Shown here in pieces: positions 1-12,056 of a DNA stretch of 64,000 nucleotides. The stretch comes from Apostichopus japonicus (lineage: Eukaryota; Echinodermata; Holothuroidea; Aspidochirotida; Stichopodidae), in assembly GCF_037975245.1 (NCBI RefSeq), contig NC_092565.1, forward strand, positions 3,361,499 to 3,425,498. The letters are read 5' to 3'. The first letter of the stretch is position 1; the number at the start of each line of letters is the position of its first letter. A program made the position numbers and the translations under genes. The notes under the pieces were generated by a model, which saw nothing but the letters and a program-made list of their open reading frames with translations, was not told the DNA's origin and searched no databases.

Positions 1-301
1 TAAGGGAGGTCTAAATTCCAAGTAAAACAGTCATCAGAGTTTTATTTTTTGAGTTCTCTTGTTTACAAGTTTCTCAGACATTTAATGACTGTTTACCTCA
101 AACGACAATTTTTATGTTACACAGACACACCATCAACGTCACATAGATTCCACACAACGGTAAAAAACCAAAAGGTACACTCTGTCCCCCTCCCCCCCTC
201 CCCCCTCCTCCCCACGCCACAAACAAAAGCGTCATTATCATGCAAAAATGAAGAATCAGTTTACCTGGATCATAATGACAAAAAAAAAAAAAAACACTTA
301 C
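1..301 (-). other. Start of the next abLIM intron (runs off the window)
   Basis: Sequence downstream, on the minus strand, of the microexon donor at 296-301. It contains a C-rich tract around 183-216 (a G-rich run on the transcript strand) and a 14-15-base A run at about 280-294. No further coding exon was recognised. Confidence 0.6.
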
Positions 302-340
302 CTCTTGAAAAATCTCCACTGCTACTGGGAGACACATTTC
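302..340 (-). CDS. ABLIM: abLIM microexon in the linker (39 nt)
   Basis: 39-nt exon with an excellent acceptor (TTTATCTTCACAG) and donor (GTAAGT). Entering after the single G left by the 8982 exon it reads G-NVSPSSSGDFSR-G, giving HFHTPGNVSPSSSGD across the junction. That resembles the HFHRPGNEPSSG region remembered from vertebrate abLIM. Of the other two frames, one contains a stop and the other does not fit the upstream phase. It is phase-symmetric (1 to 1) and so could be a cassette. It lies 8.6 kb downstream of the previous exon; undetected exons between them cannot be excluded. Confidence 0.82.
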
Positions 341-3082
341 CTGTGAAGATAAAAGATAGTTAACTGGTCACAATGTTGTCTGGTTAAATTTATCAGTCAT
401 TATTTCTTATTGTCAAGTTGTCTCTCTGCTCCAATTCTTCATCAACTTGATTATTTTGTGATGATGTGTAGTGGTAATGTACTTTACCCTGATACAGTCG
501 TAGCATTTACCAGCATACTCCATGGTACAGAAGGAAGCAATTCTACTTTAAAGCTATATTAATATTCTACATTCACACGTTCCACGGTTAGCACACTAGA
601 AATGCTTCAATAGGCCTATGTGTGACTTGGACCTGATGACATAATCTGTTAGTACACATGTCTGCTGTCACAGCCATGCCAGGAATTAGGAAGTTTAATA
701 GGCATCACTATCAAAGCATTAATTGCAAATGAAGTGACTACATTATATATTTGTTGGAAACAAAATTTAATGTATGGACTTAAAAGCAAATGAGTAATGT
801 GTTAATTAGTGATACAAACAGCAAGTTATAACAACTTTTGACATCATAAACACAAAACTATCAACTTTTAAAACAACAACAACAGAAATAAATCAATTAA
901 ATAATAATTGAAATATGCAAACTGAATAAAGCAAACCTACCACTTTCATAAAGATAACACAAAAACTATAATACTATATGTATAGACAATGTGAACAAAT
1001 TGATACATTACCATGGAAACATACATCAATTAGAGTTCCAATGATTATTTAACAAACAGTTAAATGGGAATGCCATTTGTTATATATATTTATATATTAT
1101 TATTGTTTATATATATTTATTTATTTAAACGAAATTAGCCTCTCATCATCAAGGTCCTCCTTTGATTTGTCCTTTTTACTTTATGAATTTTAATCTGGAT
1201 TATTTATTTTCTTTTGTGTTTTGCATTGAGAATTGTTTCTTGTTTTCAGAGGCTTCACTTTGCCTTGAGGTGTTAACTTGCTTTCTATTGTTTTACAATA
1301 AACATGATTTCACCCTAATTGTATGTTCCCATTTTCTTTTCTTTCCCCCCCCCCCCCTTCATTTTAGGCAAGCCCTTTGGTTTGATGGACTTGTAGCTTG
1401 ATTTAATATTTCCACCTTGGATCTAGCTAGCTCACATTGTTTTTTTTTTCTTTTCTGTTATAATGGTAGCCCTGTCTGTTGATTTCAAGGTAATCTCTTG
1501 ATTTGTGATTTAAGTAGCACATCATATGACTTGATATCAATATGTTATTTGAGTATCGTCTCTTGATCTGATGTGATATTTGCCATCTTCACCTTTCCCT
1601 TCTCTTGATATTAACGGGTGAACCTGGAACCTTCTTGTTTCATCAGATAATTATGTCTCTCATTTGTGAAATTAATTGGTTAACTTGTGTCTTTAAGTTA
1701 CACGTTAACATCAATCCATGAGTAGAGGAGCCGTGCCATGCCTCTTTTTGTTTTCCATCGCATCTGTCTCTTAATTCGATTAATTTTTTTCTTCTTTTTT
1801 CTTATCGCATCTGTCTCTTCCAGTGACCAATGATTCGATTGCGAGCAACATAAAGAGGATAAAAGTTATAAGATTTTTGATGAGTCTTTGAGTGAGTTAG
1901 AGAGGTGCGATGGTGATGGTGAGTCGGTTCCCTCGTAAGAGATGATGACAACCCTGCCTCTCATCATATTTACATGACCTGGTTTGAAGATTTAATAAGA
2001 CGATGAGGACATGCCTGGCGCTCACCGGTTAATCGAGCTACGTCCCATCACATTATTTTGAAAATGTCTTACTTTCATGGTTATAGACAAGCCAACTCAC
2101 TCATGGATACCTTACTAGACCTTACTATAACTAATCTTTGCTTTTCAAGTAGACTTTTCTGAAGAGAGTTCTAATGGAGAGTTTGCAAACATCTCTTTCC
2201 CTCATGACTCATGAAGTGTACTTTTCAAATGTTACGCACATCGGTAATACATTTTAAGTTTATATGTTACATTTGAATTTAGGCTCAACTTCAGAGGGAT
2301 GTATCTCCCATTTTAATAACTACAAACAAAGACCCAGAAATTCATATGTTAACTTTTTACCGTTAATAGTTCCAGACTGTGGATACTTTTTTCTGGAATC
2401 CATTTCAAATTTCTAAATTCCAGAAGTTTTCTACATTTTTTTAAAAAATGTGCCATATTTTCATTGTCTAAAGTAAGCTGTCAACACTATAGTAGTGATA
2501 TAAATGAAATTCTACTTGAACAGGCAACAGGCATATGTATAATGATAGTATATATGGTAGTATTTATAAATTCATTCACAGGATTGATGTACAGATGTAC
2601 GTTTGAATTCTGTGTCATTTAATGTAGTATGTCGCTACATCCATGAATTAGTCTAAATACAAATCGTAAGTGTTACTGTGTCTATTTATCATGCCGTCAC
2701 AATTCATATATGCAGTGATATCTCTTGTCATGTGAAACTTGTTTTTAGCCAAACCATAGTTCCATAATTCAAATTTAATTGATCTGATCATAGAATACAA
2801 CTAGTTTACAAGGTCAGCTACAGTGTACTGTACTTTTCTGGAATTTTAAAGGAGCATACAGAATATGAAGCAAAGAATGTCTTTAAAATAAAGACAATAA
2901 ATTCTGCTTGGCAACTATTATTACAGATCCACATGGATTGTTGAAGAGAACAGCAAGAACTGACAGTCCCTTCTTCTCTCTCTTAGAACAAAGAAATTAA
3001 CAAAGAACCAGGTCAATGAGACATTAGTATTGTTCTCATCACACTGAAGAATTACTGAATATTATTTTCCTAATTCAACCTT

Positions 3083-3148
3083 CCAGTGGTGATTCATATG
3101 GACTATAGCAGCCTCCCAGTGGTGATTCCTATGGACTATAACCGCCTT
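3083..3148. repeat. 33-bp direct duplication
   Basis: Two adjacent copies of a unit beginning CCAGTGGTGATTC and continuing TATGGACTATA, with a few differences. It is intronic and without an evident role. Confidence 0.8.
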
Positions 3149-4702
3149 TTGTTGAAGTATCTCCTTTAATATGTTGATCTCAAGTTCTAAATTGTTCTTG
3201 ATTTTGCAAACTCAGTATGCTCCTTTAAATGTCATGCAAAACATCAGGCAATGCACTTTAACATGCAGCTTTGTTTACCAAATACAAGCAAACTTTCCAT
3301 AAACAAATTCTAGTGAAAGTAGCATGCCCTTCTCACATCTACCTGACAAAAGAGATTCCCAAAAACATTTAACCTGCCTGAGCCTCCTCCTCCATGAGAA
3401 TTGAGCTCACACAAGCGAATGATTGTCATGCTGTATGATCAGGCAGGATCTCTAGTTAAATGCTTAAAAAATAGTGACAAAAATTCTGTGGAATTAACTC
3501 ATCGATCCTTCATAAAACAGAACAATTAACAGCAATCACTTGCACATCTTGTTTCTCAAAATAATACGAGCCAATAACAGTTGCATTACTATCAAAATGT
3601 GCAAATTGATAGAGTAAAGATGCAAACTTTACCGTTCGGTTTGACATAGGCTGATACAAGATGGCGAAGAAGAACAACCAACCCGTGACGTGCGCAGATA
3701 AACATTGATGGACAAATATGATTGGCAAGCAAGAGTGTTGAAGAACGTTGGCAAGAAAGGAAACAAATAAAAAGAAGGAAAGAATTTCAGGATGTTTTGA
3801 CAATTTCAATCACAGCAAACTTTCAAGACTTCTAGCGATATCTAGTAAGACTACTTGTTAGTGTACAGAGAAAGAGTTAAGATGAAAAAGTTCTTATAAA
3901 GCACTGAAATTGATGACATATAAAATCATATTACCAAAATTAGTGCAGAAAAATTACGTGTTTATTTAGTTAGTAAGAGAAGGACTTAATTACAAACTTA
4001 CAAAATTTATCCTGCACACTATGAGGTCTGGAACCCCATACAGTACAAATGTTTCTTTGGGGGGAGGGGTGGGTTAGGGAGGAGAGAGAGACGAGAGGGC
4101 GATATTCTATACAAAAATTCATGTTAAAGATTAAAATTGATACAAATTAGTGACTCACTGAGGTTTACTATTGATTGCCTTCTTCTGGCTATTTAGTACA
4201 GTCTGAAAACATTGCTGAACTGAAACAAACTTGTCGGCATTTCTCAAACAATTCTAACTATTAGTTCATTAATTGCATCAATTTTTGCGGGTAGTTTTAA
4301 TCTGTACTTCCAATAACGATCATTTAGTCAAATATTAAAACGCAGAGGTATTTGCTCCTATATATATTGAGAAATTGGTTGGTCGAGTTTAGATGGGGTT
4401 ATAAGTCGGTGATACTATCCGATGTCACTTGTGTGGAAGAATCCTGCACCCGTTTGCTTCAATCTGAGCTTACAGTATGGCTGTTAAAATGCATTACGAG
4501 CAACTGGTCATTGACTGCCAGAATTAACAGTACATAAAGCGCACCACAGGTCAACGACTCCTGAAAAACACATAACAGCAGCAGTAGTAAGCACACTGCA
4601 ACCATCAGCTAAACCAACGAGTCAATACGAAAATTTTGAGCAAGTCCACCCTATATATAATCTCACTTCTTGTGGTAGGAATGCACTATTAGTATATAAA
4701 AA

Positions 4703-4703
4703 C

Positions 4704-4738
<35 letters not shown>

Positions 4739-4755
4739 CATATATATATATCGAT
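4703..4755. repeat. (TA)n microsatellite
   Basis: Nearly uninterrupted TA dinucleotides broken by two CATA steps. Confidence 0.9.
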
Positions 4756-6938
4756 CTTCAAACCTTAGCAACAGAACTCTGTAATCTTAACCCACAGAGC
4801 TGCTATAACGAGTACTGAATTACAAGAACGGCCGCTGATTGAGCGACGTGTCCAGTCATACTCATCGCCAAGATAAAGTTTCTTCTTGATTTTTTTCGTG
4901 TTATCATTTTGATTGCTTTCTGTAGTATATCTGCAGTTAATTTTCGATGAAATGGTATGGATGAAGCCTACTTCATGAGTTTATTATTATCATGACTGAC
5001 ATAACTTCACTAATTTTTTGTCACTTTATAAACACAGTTAATTGATTTCCCATCCAATTCCTCAACCGAGGACATTTTTTTTTTTAAAGTGATTTTGTTG
5101 TTTTGTCAAAGAATATGTTACACAAGCTAGGTGAGATTTTGATCGGGAATAGATGAGATAAATGATAATGCTTGCAAATGTTGCAATTCACAAAGTCATA
5201 CATAGATTTGAGAACCTATTGCTCTCAGCTCTTTTTTTCTAGAATGATACTTAATTTCTGTATTTCTTGCATCCATTTCCCTGACGATGTTTTCGATGCT
5301 ACTTTCCCAAACGGCATTCTTCCACATGTTTTAAGTAGACTAGCTTAAACTATACAGAACACTATGAACAAAGACTTGTAGCTATAGTATGCAAAGAACA
5401 CAAGCATTCACTCTGACAAAATAAATCCTGTCCAGGAATCGCTCAGGTGAACTTTACTAGCTAATAGCAATCTATGCCTCAGTCAAATATTTGTATGAAA
5501 GTAGTTAATGATAATGGCACAAACAGTGGCAATACTAAAGGTCTGTGTGGTGACCAATAACAAAACTAGATTGCATAATTACTGCATAATGAGTAAGATA
5601 GTTTAATGGAGAGAATCTGGAAAGTTAATATTAATAATAACAATATTTCATAATATTTCATAAGTCAAACAAACAGTCACATCTCGTGTCTACAATTTTA
5701 TGAGGCCATAAGTTTTGAGTCCTAAAACACAACCTTAAAAAGCATAATACTTGTTATGTAGTAATCATAAATATATTTGATGTTTTAAGGAATTCTGAAT
5801 ATTCACTTATAATTTTTTACTTCAATAATTGATACTATCTGTCTGGACAGAGCCTAAATTATCCTGATGAAATGATGCTATATAGGTTATCTGTGCTGTG
5901 TGGTAGTATCTAGCATAAACAATCAGAGGTATTTAATTCATGTTCAAAAAACTAAAGGAACAATTTCTTTGATCAATTCCTTTTAACCTTAATTTCCTAA
6001 TAACCTTAATATAACCTGAATTTCAAGCGTAACAGTATCAGTGGGTCTAATGCAATATCATAGAGGGGTACCTTCCAAGGCAGTGCTGTTGTTATGTTGT
6101 ATGTGAATTAAACTTGGTCCTACCCTATCATATCCCCTCGTCTTGTCAGCAACCCTCTCCCCACCCCCCCCCACTCCTTGCAGGGAAAACAACTAAGTAA
6201 CTTGAAGCATTGGATAACTGATTGGATGGAATCAGCAAGTATTAACCATCACCATCTGCTTTGAGATGAGTGTATACCATACTTAAATGGTATTTCTGTG
6301 ACAACGTACCCCTCAAGTTCCTGTACATTCTAATACCACACACATTTCAGATCGTCCTCAACGTTCCACTCACAGCACAGATCAAATCATCAGTCATTTT
6401 TCTGTTTTGCTTGACAAGGATTGAGGAATATTTCTGATGCTGAGGATGTCTCAGCTGCATGTGACTATTGTATTTCTACCAATCAATTGTAAGATGATCA
6501 CCTTCACATCCTCCTCCTCCTCATCATCCTGACAACCTCATCCCTCTCGTGGATGACAAACAGTCGTAACGAGACCGGTGGACAGAATCCACCTGGCTAC
6601 TAATAGCGAACAGTCTATACATGGTTGCTATGTTCATTTCCAATGGTAAGTCTAGACTATACTGCATCCAATATCAATGGATGATTCATGATTGAAGTAA
6701 AATATCAATTGAAAAAAACATGAATTCAGATGGACAAAATATGAGGGTTAGATTATAAGATTCTGAGAATTTCTGAGAAACTTATGAACGATTTGTTTAA
6801 ACGTGTGCCCATGTGAAAATACACTTTAACTGTAAACAAGGTCAATACTAATTGTCTAAAAGAATTCATAATTGTAGAAAATAACACTATTTTCCATTTT
6901 GTTTAACAGAATCTTGGAACTGATATGCAGACCTCTAT

Positions 6939-7016
6939 TTATATATATATATATATATATATAATTGAAAACGTAATGATATGTATATATATAAATACAT
7001 ATAGATATATATATAG
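6939..7016. repeat. (TA)n microsatellite and TATA/GATA-rich flank
   Basis: A run of TA dinucleotides to about 6962, followed by imperfect ATATAT and AGATAT blocks. Confidence 0.85.
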
Positions 7017-8981
7017 ATACTAGAATTTATACTAGAGATTGGATGTCATGTGATTCCTAGCACTAGAGGATCTAATCTGGCTGTCATCTCTCATGAAGAC
7101 TTTAATTTAACGACAGGATAAATATGTATAAATGGATGACTCTTGTTTATGTCAATACAGCTATTTACAGAGTAATTGCTAGAGGCAGACGACAGTCAAT
7201 ATTACACGATTTATCTCATATTAGGAATACTGTTAATATTTTACTTAAATGTGTGTAAAAGTAGTACTACAGACAAGCTTGTCAAATCCTGCAACAACAA
7301 AAAAACCCTAATCTTTTGGAATGCTTTTTGAGTGGTTCTCCAAGTAAGGGCTGATATAAATATTCCACATATTTTACTGTTAATTGGGACACTGCAGTTT
7401 TGCTCACCAGATCTGAAGATATTTGAGCTATTTTTGATCAAACATAGTTATTAATTATTCATAAGAAAGAAAATAAAAAGAAGGACTTTTGAAAGATTTT
7501 TCTAGAAATTTCATATAATCTTAAGGATATGTATTATAAATAAAGTTTTAAGCTACTCTTAGTCTTTGGGGACATATTCTTACAATTCTATCTTTTATAT
7601 TTACATTATACAAAGCAAAATGGTATTTTAGCGCACTTTCTATGCAGTTCGATTTGGGGAATGCTTTATCTATTTACCACATTTGATTTTTAATAATGTT
7701 ATGGTTTAAACATTGATCAGTGCAAACAACAAATTCCATATTTGACCCTGGAGAGGTTTCGAGTAGAATCAATTTCGAGCTTGAATAAAAAATGATTACT
7801 TTGCCAAGCACATGCCAAGGTTCTCATTTTCAACATTTCAAATCACAAGAAAAAGTCAGAATTTCTTGTAGTTTCATTAAATTATCAACTTTCACTCAAT
7901 CATGAAACAAGGAAAAAGAAAGAAAGAAAGTGTGAAGAGAGCTGATGAAGAGGAGAAACTTGAAGCAGAATAAGGGTTAATTAACTGCAGACTGTTCCAC
8001 TTTTTGTAACATTCATGTAATCATGTATTAACTTCTGTATTTTAGTTATGGGTCAACCATCAGGTGATAATCCAAACCGTCACCAAACATGCTCTCATGA
8101 AATGGTTCATTGCAATGATGTTAATTAAACTCTCACCAATACTAAGCCACTTTCAGCAACCTGGCATGCAATTTCTCATTCATCAATTGATTAAAAATTA
8201 ACAGAAATAACCAATTTCTTTCTGCTAGACATATTCAAGAAAGGTCAAAACAGTCAACAGCGATAGATTAAATACTGTAGGTCCAAAGGTTTGCTTCATT
8301 TTTATAAACGTCAGGGCAAATCTCATCTAGCATGACAACATCACTGCTGTCTGTTTCGGGTTTACTTGAGTGTTTGAATTTGTCAGCAACACACACACAA
8401 AATAGGTTTGATTTCATTTTGGTAGCCTCAAGAATTAACATTAATTCACAAATTTAAGTAGCGTTTATTATCCTCGTTTATTGATGTACTTCTAACTAAT
8501 TTTGGAGCATTTCAACCGTTAATTTCTCGAATATATTCTTGTTTCAAATGGCTGATGTTACATCCTTCTAATTGTGATTCTCAAAGCTCAACAAGACCTG
8601 CAATGACGCTTCATGTGACTGACACACAAAGAAAGAAAAAGCTCATACCAGTAAAATATTCTGAAAATATTAAGCAACTTATAAATAGCCAAAGATAGAA
8701 ATACACCGCAAGACTAGCAAATAGCTTTCTCTGTGATGTGATGGAGGTGGGAGAAGGCCTGGAAAAGATCCAGTCGAAAAGGACAGACTGAAATCATTTC
8801 CATGTATTGCCTTCCTTTCCCCCTCCCACCCCCGCTCCTCCACCCCCAGACTGGTTTAACTTGCAAAATTGTGATGCTCACAAGACTAAGAAACCACGTG
8901 TTGGGGTATATCGAGCAATTTCTATTTTTATTTTTATGAAAAAATTATATTTACCAAAGCGTGGAAACAGAGGTAACCTAC

Positions 8982-9147
8982 CTGGTGTGTGGAAATGTGG
9001 AACAGAGACTGCAGGTTCCGGTGTTTTCTGCATGGGTCTGGGATAAATGGGTATCTCATCGTCAGGTGGTAGATAGCTGATGCACAGGTTAGGATTCTGT
9101 GGGTTCATACTGTTAGATGACTTCACTGGTGAGTCATCAAAGGTGCC
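8982..9147 (-). CDS. ABLIM: abLIM exon: Pro/Ser-rich linker after the LIM array
   Basis: 166-nt exon (55 codons plus one base). The acceptor is CATATTTTAG and the donor GTAGGT. It encodes a polar, Pro-rich stretch including DDSPVKSSNS, PPDDEIPIYPRP and VPHFHTPG. Vertebrate abLIMs have a long, disordered Ser/Pro/Tyr-rich region here with recurring HFH-x-P motifs, so PHFHTPG is a family hallmark. The region is thought to be regulatory and to connect the LIM domains with the headpiece. The acceptor lies inside the first unit of a threefold tandem repeat (9149-9352), so copies of this 3' splice site lie just upstream in the transcript. Confidence 0.9.
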
Positions 9148-9148
9148 C

Positions 9149-9352
9149 TAAAATATGGACAGAAAAGCAGCAAAGAATTGTTTGTGAGGACTGATTCACT
9201 CACACCCCTTAGACTGTAAAATATGGACAGAAAACAGCAAAGGATTGTGTCTGAAGACTGATTCACTCATACCCCTTAAACTGGAAAATATGGACAGAAA
9301 AAAGAAAAGGATTGTTTCTGAAGACTGATTCACTCACACCCCTTTAAACTGG
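9149..9352. repeat. Threefold 67-68-bp tandem repeat carrying a 3' splice-site motif
   Basis: Three adjacent units start with AAATATGGACAGAAAA at 9151, 9219 and 9286 and include CTGATTCACTCA and ACCCCTT. On the transcript strand every unit ends in TTCTGTCCATATTTT followed by an AG. The first unit's AG (9149-9148) is the acceptor I assign to the 8982 exon; the others give TTTTACAG and TTTTCCAG. Confidence 0.9.
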
Positions 9353-9649
9353 CAAGAATCACAGGAAAAGAGTTACCGGATACAAATCTAAATGAAACTA
9401 TTTTCTATGTATTTACAAAAAAAGGAAGAAATCATCAAACTTTCTTGATGTAATATTTAATCAAGTCAGAACTCTGCTGAGGAAATTGTTAAAATGCTGG
9501 TTAAAGGACGTGGACAAAGAGATAAGCTGTGATGACAGAAAACATTATTAATTGAACCGAGCATGAAACCCAGAGGTTCCTATAATGATTCCAATTCTGT
9601 ACTAGTTATAAATTTGATTGCTCTTTTGCTCCCATTAACTTTGACTCAC

Positions 9650-9721
9650 CGAACTTTTATTTCTGTTGTAGTCGTACACGAGGGCATGCTCTTTGATCTG
9701 CGCCGGCGAGAAATGGTAAAA
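9650..9721 (-). CDS. ABLIM: abLIM exon: post-LIM4 segment of unknown function (24 codons)
   Basis: 72-nt exon with phase 0 at both ends. The acceptor is a strong T-rich tract ending in TTGCCCCAG and the donor is GTGAGT. It encodes FYHFSPAQIKEHALVYDYNR and then NKSS. It lies directly after LIM4 in frame. I do not recognise this segment from vertebrate abLIMs. Because it is symmetric it could be skipped without a frame change. The exon call rests on excellent splice sites, an intact frame and higher GC than the flanking intron. Confidence 0.85.
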
Positions 9722-10443
9722 CTGGGGCAAGAAAAATTGATGTAAGATGTAGAAGAAGATATAAAACGATGAACTTCTACAGACTATAAATGAAAAATGT
9801 GTACAAATAGTCAGCATAAACGGTACTACATTTGTCAATGTACCTAATATCAGTGTTAGCTCAGTGGTTAACGCTGGTGCCTTTTAATCATAAGGTCCCC
9901 GGTTCGAGTCACTCCAAGATTAATGTATGTCGTCCAGTTACAGAGTTGTTGACAATTGGCAATTATAATCATGGACGTTAAATATGAATCTAAGAGACTG
10001 ACTTCGGTCAGCTTGTGGCTTTGATAGGCCAATGATGGCTTCTTCACAAGTGCCTGCTTGCAGGAGGATCTAAACTACATACATTCACACATACATACAT
10101 CAGGCAATAGTAAGTCCGCAAGATTTCCCATAATTGGCCCCCCCCCTTTTTTTCTTCTTTTTTTTGTGTGTGCATTCTACCTTAAAACTGTCATCCATAT
10201 TGCTCCTCTTTAGAAATACATCATAGCCTCTCTGTAGTTTCATTTTTTTCCCCCCAATTCCCTGTTACGATCATAAAGTCAACTAAAGTTGTTTTCACAC
10301 TTGCATGACAATCATATGAAAACAAATGACTAAATAGTCCAAGGGGACTTGCTACAAGAAGATCTTGTAACTATCACATGAATTCTATTCCTCTGGGCAA
10401 TGTTCCTTTTCTCAGTGACTTTGTTTACTACTTTTATACATAC
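9722..10443 (-). other. abLIM intron holding a SINE
   Basis: 722-bp intron. About a third of it is a tRNA-derived SINE inserted antisense to the gene (9850-10100). The rest is AT-rich with C- and T-runs near 10138-10165 and 10240. Confidence 0.75.
9850..10100 (+). mobile_element. tRNA-derived SINE, family A, copy 1 (full length)
   Basis: The head shows RNA polymerase III promoter boxes: box A-like TTAGCTCAGTGGTTAACGC at about 9855 and box B GGTTCGAGTC at 9901. CCTTTTAATC between them resembles a tRNA-Lys(TTT) anticodon loop. The body runs through CCAGTTACAGAGTTG, CATGGACGTTAAATATGAAT and CTGCTTGCAGGAGGATCTAA and ends in a (CATA)-rich tail. Two further copies of the body lie at 30555 and 57490, so this is a dispersed family and not a tRNA gene. 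Confidence 0.88.
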
Positions 10444-10478
10444 CCCTTTTGAGCAATCAGGATGCCATATTTCAGTCC
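10444..10478 (-). CDS. ABLIM: abLIM exon: last zinc ligands of LIM4 (35 nt)
   Basis: A very short exon of GG plus 11 codons. The acceptor is TTAACACAG and the donor GTATGT. With the G left by the 12057 exon it reads GTEIWHPDCSKG, the terminal block of LIM4, equivalent to GSTVWHPDCK in vertebrate abLIM. It ends on a codon boundary. Too short for gene finders that rely on length, it is fixed by phase on both sides and by the conserved WHPDC. Confidence 0.93.
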
Positions 10479-12056
10479 CTGTGTTAAAGATAAAAATATG
10501 AATATTCATTTCTTGAAATATTAGCAAAAATCTCACCAGCACAGGATGGTGGATCTCTGACGTATGGAGGGGTGTGGCTAAATAGAGGGGTGTGGCTAAA
10601 TAGAGGGGTGCGATACTTTAAGCTGTTAAAAGAAAAGCCCATATCTGACAAATCCAGTGTTTATACAAATTGCAAGGCTGACTAATCATCAGATATCCAT
10701 GTTAACATAAACAATAAACCTCAACAGAAGGGGAAATTGAGGTCCAGATTTGTATTACTTAAAAATAATTCTAAGGGGGGAACTATACCCCAGACACAAA
10801 GGAGTGTTTATAATAAGATGCGGCACAGCATCTGAATGGTTTCTCGGATAATGGAAATGAAATTTAACCGATAGAGACAGACCTGCTTTTGCACAAGGCC
10901 TAAATATGTCGGGCAGCATATTCTTGTCATCAGATCAGAAGAGAATTCCTTTTAAAGGGATTGCTTTAAACTCAGGTATGATTAAATGTTACCGACAAAG
11001 ACAAACCACACTAGACCATAACATCTTGTAAAATGCCTCAAGAGATATGAATTGTGACAAAAGTCTATTCTTTGTTAGAAAGGTTCTTTGTAAAATATCG
11101 ACGTTTCAAGAGAAGGCTGCTTAATTGCATCCAAACCACATTATGGAAAAATTTCCCAATGATGAGATACAAACTTGACAACCCACAAGGGTAATAGACA
11201 AGTGCAATATTATAGCATGCCGGCTTGGTATATACATGTACATGTTAGGGTATGCACACTGATGATGGGTATAGGCCTACTAGCATCTGTATAACCATGG
11301 TACTATATGGCTATAAATGCCTATCATCAAGAGTTGATGACCAGTGTAGTTGTTATGAAACATACTGTCATGAATCAGTCTATAATATTTGTTATCCAAA
11401 AAATTGACCAATATTCTACAACGACCAGATTATTCATACTTTCAGAAAGGTTCTACCACTCTCTTCATTACTATATCAACAGACACCTTTACAGCCGGAA
11501 ATCATACTAAAGCCTCATATATTCCTGTGTGGATGCATGAGTGAAACCAAAGTCAAGTGACTTTTAACTCAAGACAAAATGAGCTCCCTTCTTAAAGAAT
11601 GATCACCTGCTAGAAGAGCTCTGTCCTAATGACTAGACACTAATAGATTAAAAATTGCTGCTATTTTCAGACAGAGGGATAAAAAAAAGTCCCAAGTGTT
11701 GTGAAACAAACAGCTAGCTTCTCTATGAAATTATGTAAAGTCCGTTCTTGTGACCAGGAAGCTTCAATAATCAATACGCTGGTTTCCTTCCTCTGACTGG
11801 GAGTAACTACTGTATAGGTCTCTAGAGTAAATCTTACAACATGAAACTTTTCTGACCATTGTTAAATTTTAATAGCATATTTGGAAACACTACTGGTTAA
11901 TACACCTATTTTTAAGTTGATGTTGGTCTTGTGGGTCATTGGACATTGCGAGCCTAAGCTATAAAGTACCATTCCTTATAGATTTTCAAACTTTGACCTA
12001 AGGCCTTCATCTTTCTATTCCCAAAACTGATTTGATTACAGCTTGCTCCGGCTCAC
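10479..12056 (-). other. abLIM intron, 1.6 kb
   Basis: AT-rich. A short 21-bp tandem (AGGGGTGTGGCTAAATAG unit) lies at 10566-10612. No other recognised element. Confidence 0.65.
10566..10612. repeat. 21-bp tandem repeat, about 2.3 copies
   Basis: Perfectly repeated GAGGGGTGTGGCTAAATA units. Short and intronic. Confidence 0.85.

Larger units (their letters stand above)
341..8981 (-). other. abLIM intron, 8.6 kb, simple repeats only
   Basis: AT-rich intron between the 8982 exon and the microexon. Visible contents: a T- and pyrimidine-rich stretch at 1140-1850 with a short duplicated TCGCATCTGTCTCTT; a 33-bp direct duplication at 3083-3148; TA-rich microsatellites near 4703-4755 and 6939-6962; and C-runs near 1346, 6163 and 8818. 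I saw no further exon with homology. Confidence 0.6.

Noticed and set aside
3380-3410. Minus-strand MEEEAQA stretch ending CAG before GTTAAA
   Set aside because: Phase is incompatible with the flanking exons and the acceptor is weak.
3660-3710. Plus-strand AAGATGGCG start-like context with a 15-codon frame
   Set aside because: YY1-like start contexts are common by chance. The frame ends quickly and no downstream exon is seen.
9855-9915. Possible genuine tRNA-Lys gene
   Set aside because: Poor acceptor-stem pairing, and continuation into a body repeated elsewhere shows it is a SINE head.
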